This document shows, one piece after another, positions 20,700-29,391 of a DNA stretch of 39,718 nt; the first letter of the stretch is position 1; the number at the start of each line of letters is the position of its first letter. The stretch lies in the IMG/VR virus record IMGVR_UViG_3300032323_003026, positions 1 through 39,718 of that record, one strand, 5' to 3'. Origin of the DNA: a virus. Made by a program: the position numbers and the translations under genes. The notes under the pieces are model-generated. The model ran no database searches, was not told the origin of the DNA, and worked only from the letters and a program-made list of their open reading frames with translations.

Positions 20700-22283
20700 T
20701 TAGCGCATGATTGATATGAATGGCATGGGTTCCACTATGTTGTCACTGTGATCTTTGAGATGTGTGTCAAGATCAGCATGATAGGTCTGCAACATCAACA
20801 GCATGCGCACTGCCAACAAACACGCCATGACCAAATCGTCAGTTTCGCCTGGTTTGGCAGCATAGCTAGTGCCCTGAGCCACAAATGTTTTGAGTTCAGA
20901 AACCAACATCCTGCTGTTGATTTTCATGCGCCCTGATTCAATGAGAATTTTCAGTTTGTTGCAGGCCGTTATTTTGCTCTTGTTGGTTGTGTTGAATCCT
21001 TTGCGGAACCGGCGCCCTGTGCTGCCGGTCACTGAATTGTCACTGAGAAAATAGCCAGGAATATTGTCCTCGCCATATTCAGCAATGCTGATCAGCGCAG
21101 CTTCGCCTATGGTATTGTTTTCAATAGAATAGTAAATGCTTTTTTCATCGTTGACCACTGCATGCAGTTCTTTCACAATGTCTGCCAGTATTTTGACCTG
21201 TGTGGGCACATCAGTTTTGTTGTGACGCCATTCGGCAATTTGATCTGTGGTACGAGCATCAAAAACTTGTATGGCAGCAGGGTCGCCACCAGTGCCCAGG
21301 CTAGGGTCCAGTGCAACCACATACATGCCTTCTTTGACAGGATTCTTGTACCAGCGCACCTGCCCAGTTCTGTGCGTGGGCTCAATGCCTTCCAGATCCA
21401 TGAGACGGATGGGATTGATCAGTGTTTCATCGTTGATAACAAATTCACAGTCCATTTCTCTACGAAAACGTTCTTCGCCCAGCTGAGCCAATTGTTCTGC
21501 GCCCCATTGGTCTCCGCGGTCAGGATGCTCTCGCCAATAGCTTCTGAATGCCTTGAACCCGTTGATACCCAGCTCTGTGGTGTTGCCATGTTCATCTGTG
21601 GTCTTGTTGGCTCCTTTCCACAGAAACGCAAACTGATCTTCATCAGAGTTAGGAGTAGATGTAATGATTGCCTTACCACCAGTGGCCAGTGTAGGCGATA
21701 TGGAGGTCCAAAATTCTTTGGCAATGGTGGGTCTCACAAACGCAAACTCGTCAGCATACAGCAGCGAAATACTCATACCTCGACCAGTGGTCTCAGTGGT
21801 GGTCTGGCTCACAATACGTGACCCGTTTTCAAATTCCAGGCTGCCTTTGTTGTAACTGGTGGCACCAGCTCTGATATGATTGGGGCACAATTCATAGGCA
21901 TAGCGTATGCGCTGCATGATCTCTTGGGCACCAGTGTATTTGTGTGCAGCAATGAGGATGGTAGAATCTGGCACAAACATCGCATACCACAACAGATAGC
22001 CAGCAGCCGAAGTTGACTTGCCAGTTTGTCGTGGCATCAACGATATTGAGTATCTGTAGTTGTGATAAGTGGCAATCAGTCTTTTTTGATAGTCAAAAGG
22101 ATGATATAGCATCTTACCGCGTGTGGGATGCTGAATATAGAAAAAATGATCCATGAAGTATAACGGACCATTCTCTGGGTCAGCACACAGAGCAAATTCA
22201 GTGAGCTCTTGCTCGCTGTAGACTTCTCTGCGGTGCGGTGCTTTGACCAGCACAGTTTCAAGATTGTTTTTGAGACCAATCAT
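20700..22283 (-). CDS. 17: Terminase large subunit gp17
   Basis: This is a 527-residue DNA-packaging motor. The ATPase domain has Walker A MPRQTGKST at residues 83-91 and Walker B LLYADEF with D178 and E179; the coupling motif TSTPNS follows near residue 210. The nuclease domain contains VVALDPSLGTGGD near 320 and a later D-rich region (KPGETDDLVMA) as expected for RNase H-like terminase nucleases. The length is a little less than T4 gp17 (610 aa). Its ATG lies 26 bases inside the end of the SGNH-like gene. It is about 11 kb from the gp16-like gene, whereas T4 has them adjacent. Confidence 0.96.
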   Translation of the reverse strand: MIGLKNNLETVLVKAPHRREVYSEQELTEFALCADPENGPLYFMDHFFYIQHPTRGKMLYHPFDYQKRLIATYHNYRYSISLMPRQTGKSTSAAGYLLWYAMFVPDSTILIAAHKYTGAQEIMQRIRYAYELCPNHIRAGATSYNKGSLEFENGSRIVSQTTTETTGRGMSISLLYADEFAFVRPTIAKEFWTSISPTLATGGKAIITSTPNSDEDQFAFLWKGANKTTDEHGNTTELGINGFKAFRSYWREHPDRGDQWGAEQLAQLGEERFRREMDCEFVINDETLINPIRLMDLEGIEPTHRTGQVRWYKNPVKEGMYVVALDPSLGTGGDPAAIQVFDARTTDQIAEWRHNKTDVPTQVKILADIVKELHAVVNDEKSIYYSIENNTIGEAALISIAEYGEDNIPGYFLSDNSVTGSTGRRFRKGFNTTNKSKITACNKLKILIESGRMKINSRMLVSELKTFVAQGTSYAAKPGETDDLVMACLLAVRMLLMLQTYHADLDTHLKDHSDNIVEPMPFISIMR

Positions 22284-23025
22284 ATATCATTCGATTCGCT
22301 AATGCAATATGACCTTCGGGGCCGCTGTGCATGCGGTCCCGTGCATAACCAATTTGTTCTCGGCTGTGAGACATGTGATCAAACGTGTCATAGATGAAAC
22401 AAGGTATTTCAAATTCATCACAAATGGCTTTGATCGCTAACTTGTTTTTTTTGGCATTGAGTCTAGAATTTTCGTCTGCGGTGTGCCAGTGTTTCAAAAA
22501 ACTATCTACTTCGGTGGCGGATTTTACCGCACTGCTAGGCAAGTATACGTCTATAGGAGGATATCCTGCGGCCAGGATCAATTCAAATCGATTGGGCGGT
22601 GGCGTCAACATAAACACTGCTCGAGGTCTAAGACGTGGGATCCAATATTCAGCCAACCTAAAACAAGTGTCAGCTGAACTACCGCCCCAGGCCAAAGTAC
22701 GTGGCACTAGATTCAACGCTGCGCCCACCAACTGAGGCCATGTGGATTGCACGGGTAATCCTATGCCAACAGTAAAACTACAACCCAAAGCTATCATGCA
22801 GTCTCGATCATCAAATTCATCACAACGATATCCGTGGCTGTTGATTTTGTAAGTTATGGCGCCAGGTTCCAGCCAACCTTGTTTGCGAAAATATTCACTG
22901 TATTCAGGCACTTGGCACAGCCGTTCAAAACATTCTTTGGTATCAGATGGCAGAAATTCCAAAGTTTGATTGGCATAATTGATGCCTGGGTGCCAAGGAT
23001 CTTTTGATTTCATTTGATTTATCAT
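22258..23025 (-). CDS. SGNH/GDSL-hydrolase-like protein
   Basis: This is a 255-residue protein of the SGNH hydrolase fold. Block I is ALGCSFTVGIGLP near 79-91 (S83 would be the nucleophile), a Gly-rich block is GGSSADT at 114-120, and the C-terminal DRMHSGPEGHIALA carries the D-x-x-H catalytic pair. The N-terminal INSHGYRCDEF is a common lead-in for phage members. Such enzymes remove or transfer acyl groups, often acetyl from sugars. The start MINQMKSK at 23025 overlaps the preceding stop as ATGA. It is the last gene of the radical SAM/2OG/SGNH cassette upstream of gp17. Confidence 0.8.
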   Translation of the reverse strand: MINQMKSKDPWHPGINYANQTLEFLPSDTKECFERLCQVPEYSEYFRKQGWLEPGAITYKINSHGYRCDEFDDRDCMIALGCSFTVGIGLPVQSTWPQLVGAALNLVPRTLAWGGSSADTCFRLAEYWIPRLRPRAVFMLTPPPNRFELILAAGYPPIDVYLPSSAVKSATEVDSFLKHWHTADENSRLNAKKNKLAIKAICDEFEIPCFIYDTFDHMSHSREQIGYARDRMHSGPEGHIALANRMIYDWSQKQS

Positions 23026-23573
23026 TGAGCTGCTGGAACAATCCAAGTGTAAGTACTTAGTCTGTAACTGTCCGCAGGCACAGTGTCAAGCATGGCATGC
23101 CATAACAGTGGGCGATAGCCTGTTGAATCAGCTTGATTTATCATGATGTAGCCAGCATTGATTTGCGCAGGCACTGTGTATCTCAATGAGTTGGTATCTT
23201 TGTACCAATAAAAACTGGTGCCTGGGCCGCGCCAGGTCAGCTGCATGCTGCCTGGCATTTCACCGTCGGTATGCAATGGACACTGGAAGCCAGGTTCATC
23301 TACCCAGAAGGCAGTGTCAGTGTAGCCTTGTATAGGCACGGGCAACTGTGATTGAATAGTGGACCACACAGATTTGAGATAGTCATGCCATTGATCAATC
23401 CAGGCAATGGCCGTGTGTTTGATTCTTCTACGCCGCCATGACTCTTGACCTTGTTGCGGTTCCCAATCAAGCTCCAGCCACGATTCATTCAGCACCAAAT
23501 CTACAATGGATTTGGGAAACACATCTGTGATTCTAAACAAATTTGATTGGTGATCAACCGCAGTTATTTGCAT
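23022..23573 (-). CDS. 2-oxoglutarate/Fe(II) oxygenase-like protein
   Basis: This is a 183-residue protein with the cupin-type layout of 2OG-Fe(II) oxygenases: CPLHTDGEM (H-x-D metal motif) near residue 100, MQLTWRGPGTSFYW in the next strands, and a distal LLWHAMLDTVPADSYRLSTYTWI with the second His and the R-x-S-type 2OG-binding segment. The family hydroxylates proteins, nucleic acids or small molecules; the target here is unknown. I chose the start MQITAVDH at 23573; GGAG lies 11 bases before it, and an in-frame ATG at 23594 is the alternative. It overlaps the radical SAM gene by 10 bases. Confidence 0.72.
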   Translation of the reverse strand: MQITAVDHQSNLFRITDVFPKSIVDLVLNESWLELDWEPQQGQESWRRRRIKHTAIAWIDQWHDYLKSVWSTIQSQLPVPIQGYTDTAFWVDEPGFQCPLHTDGEMPGSMQLTWRGPGTSFYWYKDTNSLRYTVPAQINAGYIMINQADSTGYRPLLWHAMLDTVPADSYRLSTYTWIVPAAQ

Positions 23574-24712
23574 AGAAATGCCAACTCCGGCCATAGGCGC
23601 TCAAACTCTCCAGCTTTGTCTGGATGATATATTTTTTCATTGGTTGCAATATGATTTTTAAATGCAACACCTATGTTGGTAAACTTTTGCTCTTGCAAAC
23701 GAGATCGATAGTTATTCAACGCTTGATCAAAAAATTGCCGTTCAGCAGCAGTGGCAATATCCATGGCATAGAAACGTTCAATTTCATCAATGGCTTCTTG
23801 GGCCACTCCAGCGCCGTGCAAGAAAGGATCTAGGTATTCAGGCTGAAACAAGTTCTGCCACAGCACTGTGGTTTTGGTGTCTTCGGCAAACTGTCTAAGT
23901 TCGCAGATTCTAGTGGCATTGTAGATGTTGTACACTGCATGTATGCCACCCCATTGTCCTTGTGTGGTCATTAGATGTTTAATCTTGGAAAGATTTTCAT
24001 TGATCAATGTCCAACTGGCACCATGGCGTACATATTCCACACGTTCACCAGTGTTGTCAAAACTCATTGACCAACCAACTTTGGATCTTGTGGCCAGTTT
24101 GCGAAATATTTTGTTTGATTCAAGATCTACATTCAAATTGGTAATCAATGTGACAATGGCTTCTTGGGGTATGACATCCAACAGACGTTCATTCTCTGGC
24201 AGCAACAAGGGTTCACCACCAACCAAGGCCACTTCGTGTATGTGCTCATAGTGCTGTTCAATGAAGTCGCACACTGAATCATAGTAAGGTCTGGCACCAG
24301 ATTTGAATGGCATGCTTTTGATACTGGCCCATTTTGAACTGCATGCTTCACCGCAATAGTTGCAACTCAAATTGCACGTGGTGTTCCAGCGCACATCCAC
24401 AATCACAGGGTAGTGGTAAAGATCTCCAGCTCGAGCATAGTCAAACCCTGGATTGACGTCATTGTGCCATCGGCGTTCAGAGTCTGCGCCGAATCGTTCA
24501 GCTCGTACACAGTTAGAACAATACTCGTGTGGCTTTCCTTCGGCCAGGCTTTGGCGAATTTCAGCCATGAGGTCAGAGTTCAGTATTTGCTCAATGGTCT
24601 GGCTGTTGAGGTTGCCCAACATGTTGGGGTTGCCAGCACAGCAAGTTTTAACATCACCACGTGGATTGATGTGCAATCCACGCCATGGCGCTGCACAGTA
24701 AAAGTTACTCAT
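23564..24712 (-). CDS. Radical SAM protein with extra cysteine domain
   Basis: This is a 382-residue radical SAM enzyme. The Fe-S motif CNLSCNYC has C113, C117 and C120. An N-terminal segment with C6, C24, C25, C65 and C68 (CAAPWRGLHINPRGDVKTCC) resembles the SPASM/twitch auxiliary-cluster region, here placed ahead of the core; the GGEP motif (VGGEPLLL) near residue 166 is the usual SAM-contact. Relatives occur in many aquatic T4-like phages with unknown substrates; SPASM-type enzymes often modify peptides. A late-type TGTAAATA lies four bases before the ATG. The next genes encode a 2OG-oxygenase-like and an SGNH-like protein, suggesting a joint modification pathway. Confidence 0.92.
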   Translation of the reverse strand: MSNFYCAAPWRGLHINPRGDVKTCCAGNPNMLGNLNSQTIEQILNSDLMAEIRQSLAEGKPHEYCSNCVRAERFGADSERRWHNDVNPGFDYARAGDLYHYPVIVDVRWNTTCNLSCNYCGEACSSKWASIKSMPFKSGARPYYDSVCDFIEQHYEHIHEVALVGGEPLLLPENERLLDVIPQEAIVTLITNLNVDLESNKIFRKLATRSKVGWSMSFDNTGERVEYVRHGASWTLINENLSKIKHLMTTQGQWGGIHAVYNIYNATRICELRQFAEDTKTTVLWQNLFQPEYLDPFLHGAGVAQEAIDEIERFYAMDIATAAERQFFDQALNNYRSRLQEQKFTNIGVAFKNHIATNEKIYHPDKAGEFERLWPELAFLCK

Positions 24713-24716
24713 AAGG

Positions 24717-24724
24717 TATTTACA
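24717..24724 (-). promoter_or_regulatory. Late-type promoter element TGTAAATA
   Basis: TGTAAATA on the minus strand, four bases before the radical SAM ATG; it overlaps the stop codon of the upstream glycosyltransferase-like gene. Confidence 0.45.
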
Positions 24725-25754
24725 GGCTTTGTAAAGCGTGATTCAGTTTTGGCTGCCAACGAGCAAACCAAGGTCGAGATTGAATTGTACCACTGTTATG
24801 AGCAAACCAATCCCAATTATGATCAATTTGCTGTTGATGCTGCCGACTGTAATCAATGGCGTCCGGAGCTGTGGCAAAATTTTTGCAGATTTCCACAATG
24901 GGTTCAATGTCAAACTCTTGCGCATGTCGGGCAAAAAATCTTGGAGCAAACCCCAAATCCTCCAACACCTGATATCCAACTTCATGCATGTACACAGAAA
25001 AACAACTTTTGCTCAAGATACCTTTGGCTGTTTTTTCACAGATCAAAGTGTTTTGACCCACTTCAGTTTCTGTAATGATCACTATGCCTGTGTGCCAAGC
25101 AGGATGACTGATTCCGTAGTCGTTGGGAAATTGGTCTGGGTGCGTTTGTATCTGAGGAGGCCACTGGCGCTGAGCAGCATTGAACCAATCAATGCCAAGA
25201 TGCGAATTCAAATCAAAATAGTTATTGGTCCACAAATTAACAAAAGACACACTGTAACTGTCTATGTTAGGATCAAGCAACCCTTGATCAAGCAAATGAT
25301 GCATGAGCCAAACTCTATGAGCAGCATTACGACGATTGAGACAGCCAATGCGTCCAGATTTAGGCCGACTCACAATCTCAGGATAGTTCAAAATTAGAAA
25401 CAGGGGAAAGTAAACACAGCCAGGCAGGTTGTCATAGAAGTGTTGAGCTTTGGCACTGAGCATACAAACTTTTGAATTGCGCCATATGGATTGCAATTGG
25501 CCAAGTTTTTCTTGGAGCTCTTCATTGGTCAGAGTCACAGGATCCCAAGATGCTTCTATAAAAACATACTCAGGAGCTGTGATTTCATTGCTGAGGGCAC
25601 AGCAGCCCGACCAAAAAGTGTCCCAATCGTAGGAATGCCAGCCAGTGAATGGTGTCTGTTGCAATATGATATTGTCTGAAGGCAATACCACTTCGCCTGG
25701 AAAAGTGTCACCGTAAAAAACTAGCCGACCTTGGTCGTAATTGTAAGATGGCAT
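24720..25754 (-). CDS. Putative glycosyltransferase-like protein
   Basis: This is a 344-residue protein. The C-terminal half contains VIITETEVGQNTLICEKTAKGIL followed by a YMHEVGYQVLEDLGFAPRF segment, which resembles the nucleotide-sugar-binding end of fucosyltransferase-like (GT10-type) domains that occur in phages (pattern TEKT...GIL...PF). The first half is aromatic-rich without a motif (LFLILNYPEIVSRPKSGRIG near 120). It follows the nuclease gene by 12 bases and heads the modification cassette. Assignment is by weak resemblance; it could also be a non-catalytic relative. Confidence 0.6.
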   Translation of the reverse strand: MPSYNYDQGRLVFYGDTFPGEVVLPSDNIILQQTPFTGWHSYDWDTFWSGCCALSNEITAPEYVFIEASWDPVTLTNEELQEKLGQLQSIWRNSKVCMLSAKAQHFYDNLPGCVYFPLFLILNYPEIVSRPKSGRIGCLNRRNAAHRVWLMHHLLDQGLLDPNIDSYSVSFVNLWTNNYFDLNSHLGIDWFNAAQRQWPPQIQTHPDQFPNDYGISHPAWHTGIVIITETEVGQNTLICEKTAKGILSKSCFSVYMHEVGYQVLEDLGFAPRFFARHAQEFDIEPIVEICKNFATAPDAIDYSRQHQQQIDHNWDWFAHNSGTIQSRPWFARWQPKLNHALQSL

Positions 25755-25766
25755 CCCGCTCTTTGA

Positions 25767-26198
25767 TCAGCACCAAGACGTTTTGGCTTCGCCAAAATAT
25801 TCGCGAGCAAAGCCGTTTGCAATGAGACCTTGACGCAAGCTACGGCCGTCTAGAATGATATCTCCCAAAACACGACCACCGAACTTATCCCAGCCATAGA
25901 GAACAACTTGGCGTTGGCGGCTGGCAGCAATCGCACTTTTGGTAAATTCAGTTGCGGCCTGGCCTCGAGCGTTTTCCTGAGGGCACTGTGCTCGGTGTCC
26001 TTTTTCAGGTGTGTCAACGCCAAAGATTCGGACAGCGAGTTCGGGCTTGAGCGGCGCGGGTAGAAAGGGTGCTGCGATAACCACAGTGTCGCCATCGTTG
26101 ATGCGAACAATCTGTGCGTCATAGGTTACCCCTTGTGGTGTTTTTTGTGCCATGGCCAGGCATGGAATCAGTAGTAAAGAGAGTAGTAGTTTTTTCAT
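25767..26198 (-). CDS. Exported thermonuclease-like nuclease (SNase family)
   Basis: This is a 143-residue protein with an N-terminal signal peptide (MKKLLLSLLLIPCLAMA, cleavage after about residue 17). The SNase/thermonuclease fold follows, with VRINDGDTV near 31-39, VRIFGVDTPE (Arg, Asp, Thr, Glu of the active site) and WDKFGGRVLGDI (second active-site Arg). All residues equivalent to the Staphylococcus catalytic set are present, so it should be an active Ca-dependent nuclease exported to the periplasm. I start it at MKK (26198), since upstream codons would overlap the fibre gene. In a late virion operon it may degrade host or competing DNA, or act on entry. Confidence 0.88.
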   Translation of the reverse strand: MKKLLLSLLLIPCLAMAQKTPQGVTYDAQIVRINDGDTVVIAAPFLPAPLKPELAVRIFGVDTPEKGHRAQCPQENARGQAATEFTKSAIAASRQRQVVLYGWDKFGGRVLGDIILDGRSLRQGLIANGFAREYFGEAKTSWC

Positions 26199-26202
26199 AA
26201 TT

Positions 26203-28590
26203 TTAAGCGTAGACTGCCGAAGCATAGATATTGGCGGTGTCACCGTCGAGACTGTAGTAGGTGACTACTGCTGTGGTTTGTTGTGTGACTGTAAACGTTC
26301 CAGCACTGGTGGTATTCAACGCGGCTACGCCGGAAGTAATAACGTCACTATCAGCAGCAGAGGTATTGGTAGCTATGAGTGTGATTACTCTACCAGCAAC
26401 AATATTACTAAACGCCACAGTAAAATCAGTTGTAAATGTGCATTTAACAATGTCGTCTGTGGTCACATTGAGTGTTAATGTAGTGCCACCTACTGATCCT
26501 GCATTACGAATTGAGTGTGTGACCAATCCTGTATAGTTGGTGGCAGAAACATTGCCGCCTGTGATGTTGCCAGTGGCCGTGATTGTAGTAGACGCAGTCA
26601 ATGATCCAGTTGATGTAATACCTGCAGTGGTCAAGTTGCCACTTGAAATATTGCCGGTGGTAACAATACCATTGTTGATTGAGGTGTTGGGAGTTAATAG
26701 GTATCCAGAAGTTACAATATTGCCAGTGGCTACAACACGACCGCCGGTGGCTATGTTTCCGCTGGTGATGTTGCCAGTGGCCTGGATGGTTGTGGTTGAA
26801 CTTATGGCACCAAACTGAACTGTATTGGCTGTGCCAACTGCTTGACCAATTGAGAATGTCACGTTGCCTGTGGCGGCACTGACTGTGACACCAGTGCCAG
26901 CAATGGCCGCCGTAACGCCGGTGTTAGTCAAGGTAATTGAGTTGCCCAGTGCCACTGTCCCAGAACCAGTGAGTCCAATGCCTTGACCTGTTGATAAATT
27001 CCAAGCAGGATTGGCCAACTTGCTGTTGACAATACTACCTGCACTTAGAGCATTGGTTACATCACCACTGGTTAATGTGACAGCTCCTGTTCTGGTGTTG
27101 AAACTGCTTACGCCAATGGCTGTGGGTATCTTTTCCCACACGGTGCCGCTGTAGATCACAAAGTCGCCTTCGGCAAAAGTGATAGGCCCTGCTCCAAAGT
27201 TCACAGTACCAGCGGCACTGACTGAATATTGATCACCAGCTGAGCCCACACCGTTGGTCAAGGTAGGAGTGTTGGTTGCGGCACTCCAGGCGCCTTTGTA
27301 AACAGTTGCACCAGCTGGCAATTGACTTGTTGGAACTTTGCCCGATCCGTCCAAGGTAGCCACACCATTGGCATTGCCCCGCTGTGTCAAGGGAATGGCT
27401 GCTGTGGTCTGTAGTGTGCTGTCTTTGAACTTGATACCCACCATGTCCACTTCCATGTAACCGGTGTTGGTTCCTGCACCGACTATGAGATTGGCGCCAG
27501 AGTCAGCGTCCAACAAGCTGATGCCAGTGGTGGTCATCTGCATGTTGCCAATTTGTACTTTTTGTGTGCCATTGATCAACAACGCACCATTGTTGACTGT
27601 GAGTTCAGCGTCGGTGCCTAGTGTTTGATCTTGCATGAATATGCTGTCAGGACCAATGTATAAACTGGTCCACTTGTTGGTGGCATTGCCCAGCTGATAA
27701 AGGTTGTTTACTGTGGGTATGAGATTGCCGCCAAGATCAATGCCTTCGGGTTGGAATGTGGCTGTTATGACCTGTGTGTTGCTGCCATCGGGCGTGGTGT
27801 AGATTTGTACCTTGCTGCCTTGAGCCGTAGTGGTTTGATTTTCAGTTGCCACAAAGTCAATTTTGGCAAAACCCAAGGGTGTGAATCCAGCGGTGTTGGT
27901 GAGATAAGGGTTGGCCCCCAGTCTGCTGACCACTTGATTGGCCAACACTCCTGTGGGTGCGGCGGCTGTGCCGTTGAAACGTCGTCCCACATACAAGGGA
28001 TAATTGCTGATGCCATCGTTGTAGATTCTACTGGGTTCGTTGTTTTGACCAGTGACGTGAATCATACCTCCTGGATTGCCCAGAGGCACTACAGCACCAC
28101 TGGTTGATCCGATGATCTCCAAGGCTCCTGTATTGTTACTGCCCACTGGCACACGAATTGTGGTTTGTCCATTAGTTTTTACAGAAAAGTCTGGATCTAA
28201 ATCAATGTTTCCTGTGGCATGCACATCAACTGCACTTAGAATTTCAACAATACCGTTGCCCGCAGGATCAATAGTTATGCTACGATTGGCCACATTGCCA
28301 GCAATGGTTTGATCTGTTATTACTATATTGCCCAGAGTAGCCGAGGTAGCAATTACTATGTTGCCTTGTACTATTTCTGCACCGGCATTGATCACATTGG
28401 CTGTCACCACGTTGAACGTAGCGTTGCCACCGCTAGCAAGTCCTACAGGAACTCCGCCGGCTGTGTTGCCATCACTGGCATAAAAAGCGTTGGTCACAGG
28501 GTCCCACCACAAGCGGCCTGTTTGGCCTACATAGGTTTCGGCATTGGCATTGTTGTCGCGGCTGGTAAAAAGATTTTGAATGAAGCTCAC
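26203..28590 (-). CDS. Tail fibre or virion structural protein
   Basis: This is a 795-residue, Gly/Thr/Asn/Val-rich protein with a GTG start at 28590 preceded by AAGGAG. The N-terminus MSFIQNLFTSRDNNANAETY followed by GRLWWDPVTNAFYASDGNTAGGVPV is typical of virion-attached fibres. The rest is beta-repeat sequence: YQLGNATNKWTSLYIG near residue 300, a KVPTSQLPAG hinge near 430, and many short GN-I/V repeats (ATGNITSGN, TTGNISSGN) towards the C-terminus. No peptidase or chaperone domain is obvious at the end. Probably a receptor-binding or whisker-like fibre; repetitive regions make it prone to variation. Confidence 0.8.
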   Translation of the reverse strand: MSFIQNLFTSRDNNANAETYVGQTGRLWWDPVTNAFYASDGNTAGGVPVGLASGGNATFNVVTANVINAGAEIVQGNIVIATSATLGNIVITDQTIAGNVANRSITIDPAGNGIVEILSAVDVHATGNIDLDPDFSVKTNGQTTIRVPVGSNNTGALEIIGSTSGAVVPLGNPGGMIHVTGQNNEPSRIYNDGISNYPLYVGRRFNGTAAAPTGVLANQVVSRLGANPYLTNTAGFTPLGFAKIDFVATENQTTTAQGSKVQIYTTPDGSNTQVITATFQPEGIDLGGNLIPTVNNLYQLGNATNKWTSLYIGPDSIFMQDQTLGTDAELTVNNGALLINGTQKVQIGNMQMTTTGISLLDADSGANLIVGAGTNTGYMEVDMVGIKFKDSTLQTTAAIPLTQRGNANGVATLDGSGKVPTSQLPAGATVYKGAWSAATNTPTLTNGVGSAGDQYSVSAAGTVNFGAGPITFAEGDFVIYSGTVWEKIPTAIGVSSFNTRTGAVTLTSGDVTNALSAGSIVNSKLANPAWNLSTGQGIGLTGSGTVALGNSITLTNTGVTAAIAGTGVTVSAATGNVTFSIGQAVGTANTVQFGAISSTTTIQATGNITSGNIATGGRVVATGNIVTSGYLLTPNTSINNGIVTTGNISSGNLTTAGITSTGSLTASTTITATGNITGGNVSATNYTGLVTHSIRNAGSVGGTTLTLNVTTDDIVKCTFTTDFTVAFSNIVAGRVITLIATNTSAADSDVITSGVAALNTTSAGTFTVTQQTTAVVTYYSLDGDTANIYASAVYA

Positions 28591-28599
28591 TGCGGCTCC

Positions 28600-28983
28600 T
28601 TAGCTTTCCAACGGTTCGTCGTCAGACAGCTCACTGATCACAGCCGGATTGAGGCCTGCAGCTTTTTTGATCTTGGCCAATTCTGATTCAAAACTGGTGT
28701 CTTGTTGGCTGTCTGGACTGCCCACTTCATTGGTTTCTTCTCGTTCCGCATCAGTGCCGTCGTCGTAGACATTTTCCACGCCCACAGCTTTTTTCAACAG
28801 TTCCAATTTCATCTGTAATGGAGGCAGGAACAGATCTTCAGGATCTTCTGCGTTAGAGGTGATCACTACGTCTTCAGGATTGCTGAAATTGTTTAGATCG
28901 TCTCTGGCCTGTGGCACAGTTCGAGCAAGCTCAGCGCGGTCTATCATGTCTACTATTGATCTAAGTAATTCTGCAACTTTCAT
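28600..28983 (-). CDS. Small acidic virion-block protein
   Basis: This is a 127-residue, acidic protein. The N-terminal MKVAELLRSIVDMIDRAEL is an amphipathic helix similar in style to the capsid-targeting leaders of the adjacent genes, although without an AE cut site. The middle is disordered and Asp/Glu/Asn-rich, then FLPPLQMKLELLKKAVGVEN and ELAKIKKAAGLNPAVISEL form two further helices. A ribosome-binding site GAGGAAC precedes the start. Likely a head or scaffold-related component; no family assigned. Confidence 0.72.
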   Translation of the reverse strand: MKVAELLRSIVDMIDRAELARTVPQARDDLNNFSNPEDVVITSNAEDPEDLFLPPLQMKLELLKKAVGVENVYDDGTDAEREETNEVGSPDSQQDTSFESELAKIKKAAGLNPAVISELSDDEPLES

Positions 28984-28998
28984 ATTTGTTCCTCTAAA

Positions 28999-29391
28999 TT
29001 ATCTAGCGTAGCCCGCAAATGGTTTGATTGGACTTTGAGTGCTTACAGATTTGGGCTCTTTGCTGTCAGCGGTAGAAACCAATTTTTTACCACCAGGTGT
29101 GCGAGTCATTTTCAATGCCAAGTCTATCACTGCATCAACATTGGAATCAAAGCCTGATATTACGCCGTGCTCGCCAAATGCAGTTTCTGGCTGCCAGTCA
29201 ATGATATCTTTGTCTAGAATCTTTTGATCTTTGCCTAGGTCACTGCGAGCACGAGCCATGGCCACGCCAAATCTGTAGTTGCGATACGGGTCTGATGCAC
29301 TGAGGCCTGGCATGATATAAGTGTAACGCATGGGCTCAGCTATCTCTGGTGGCAGCTCGCGTTGTTCTGCAACAAATTCACGAGCTCTCAT
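28999..29391 (-). CDS. Candidate packaged head protein, MRAREFVAE type
   Basis: This is a 130-residue protein. The N-terminus MRAREFVAE resembles the T4 capsid-targeting sequence of internal protein III (MKTYQEFIAE): a basic, amphipathic decapeptide ending in hydrophobic-A-E, after which the gp21 protease cuts. The C-terminus SPIKPFAGYAR matches the end of the neighbour (SPMRAFKGYPR), although the middle regions are unrelated. Between them lies a globular core (YRNYRFGVAMARARSDLG). The start overlaps the preceding stop as ATGA. I infer a virion protein targeted into the head; the exact role is unknown. Confidence 0.78.
   Translation of the reverse strand: MRAREFVAEQRELPPEIAEPMRYTYIMPGLSASDPYRNYRFGVAMARARSDLGKDQKILDKDIIDWQPETAFGEHGVISGFDSNVDAVIDLALKMTRTPGGKKLVSTADSKEPKSVSTQSPIKPFAGYAR

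Noticed and set aside
26203-28590. GN-rich repeats of the fibre gene as a CRISPR-like or DNA repeat array
   Set aside because: The repeats are protein-level (ATGNI-like) with diverged DNA and irregular spacing inside an open frame.
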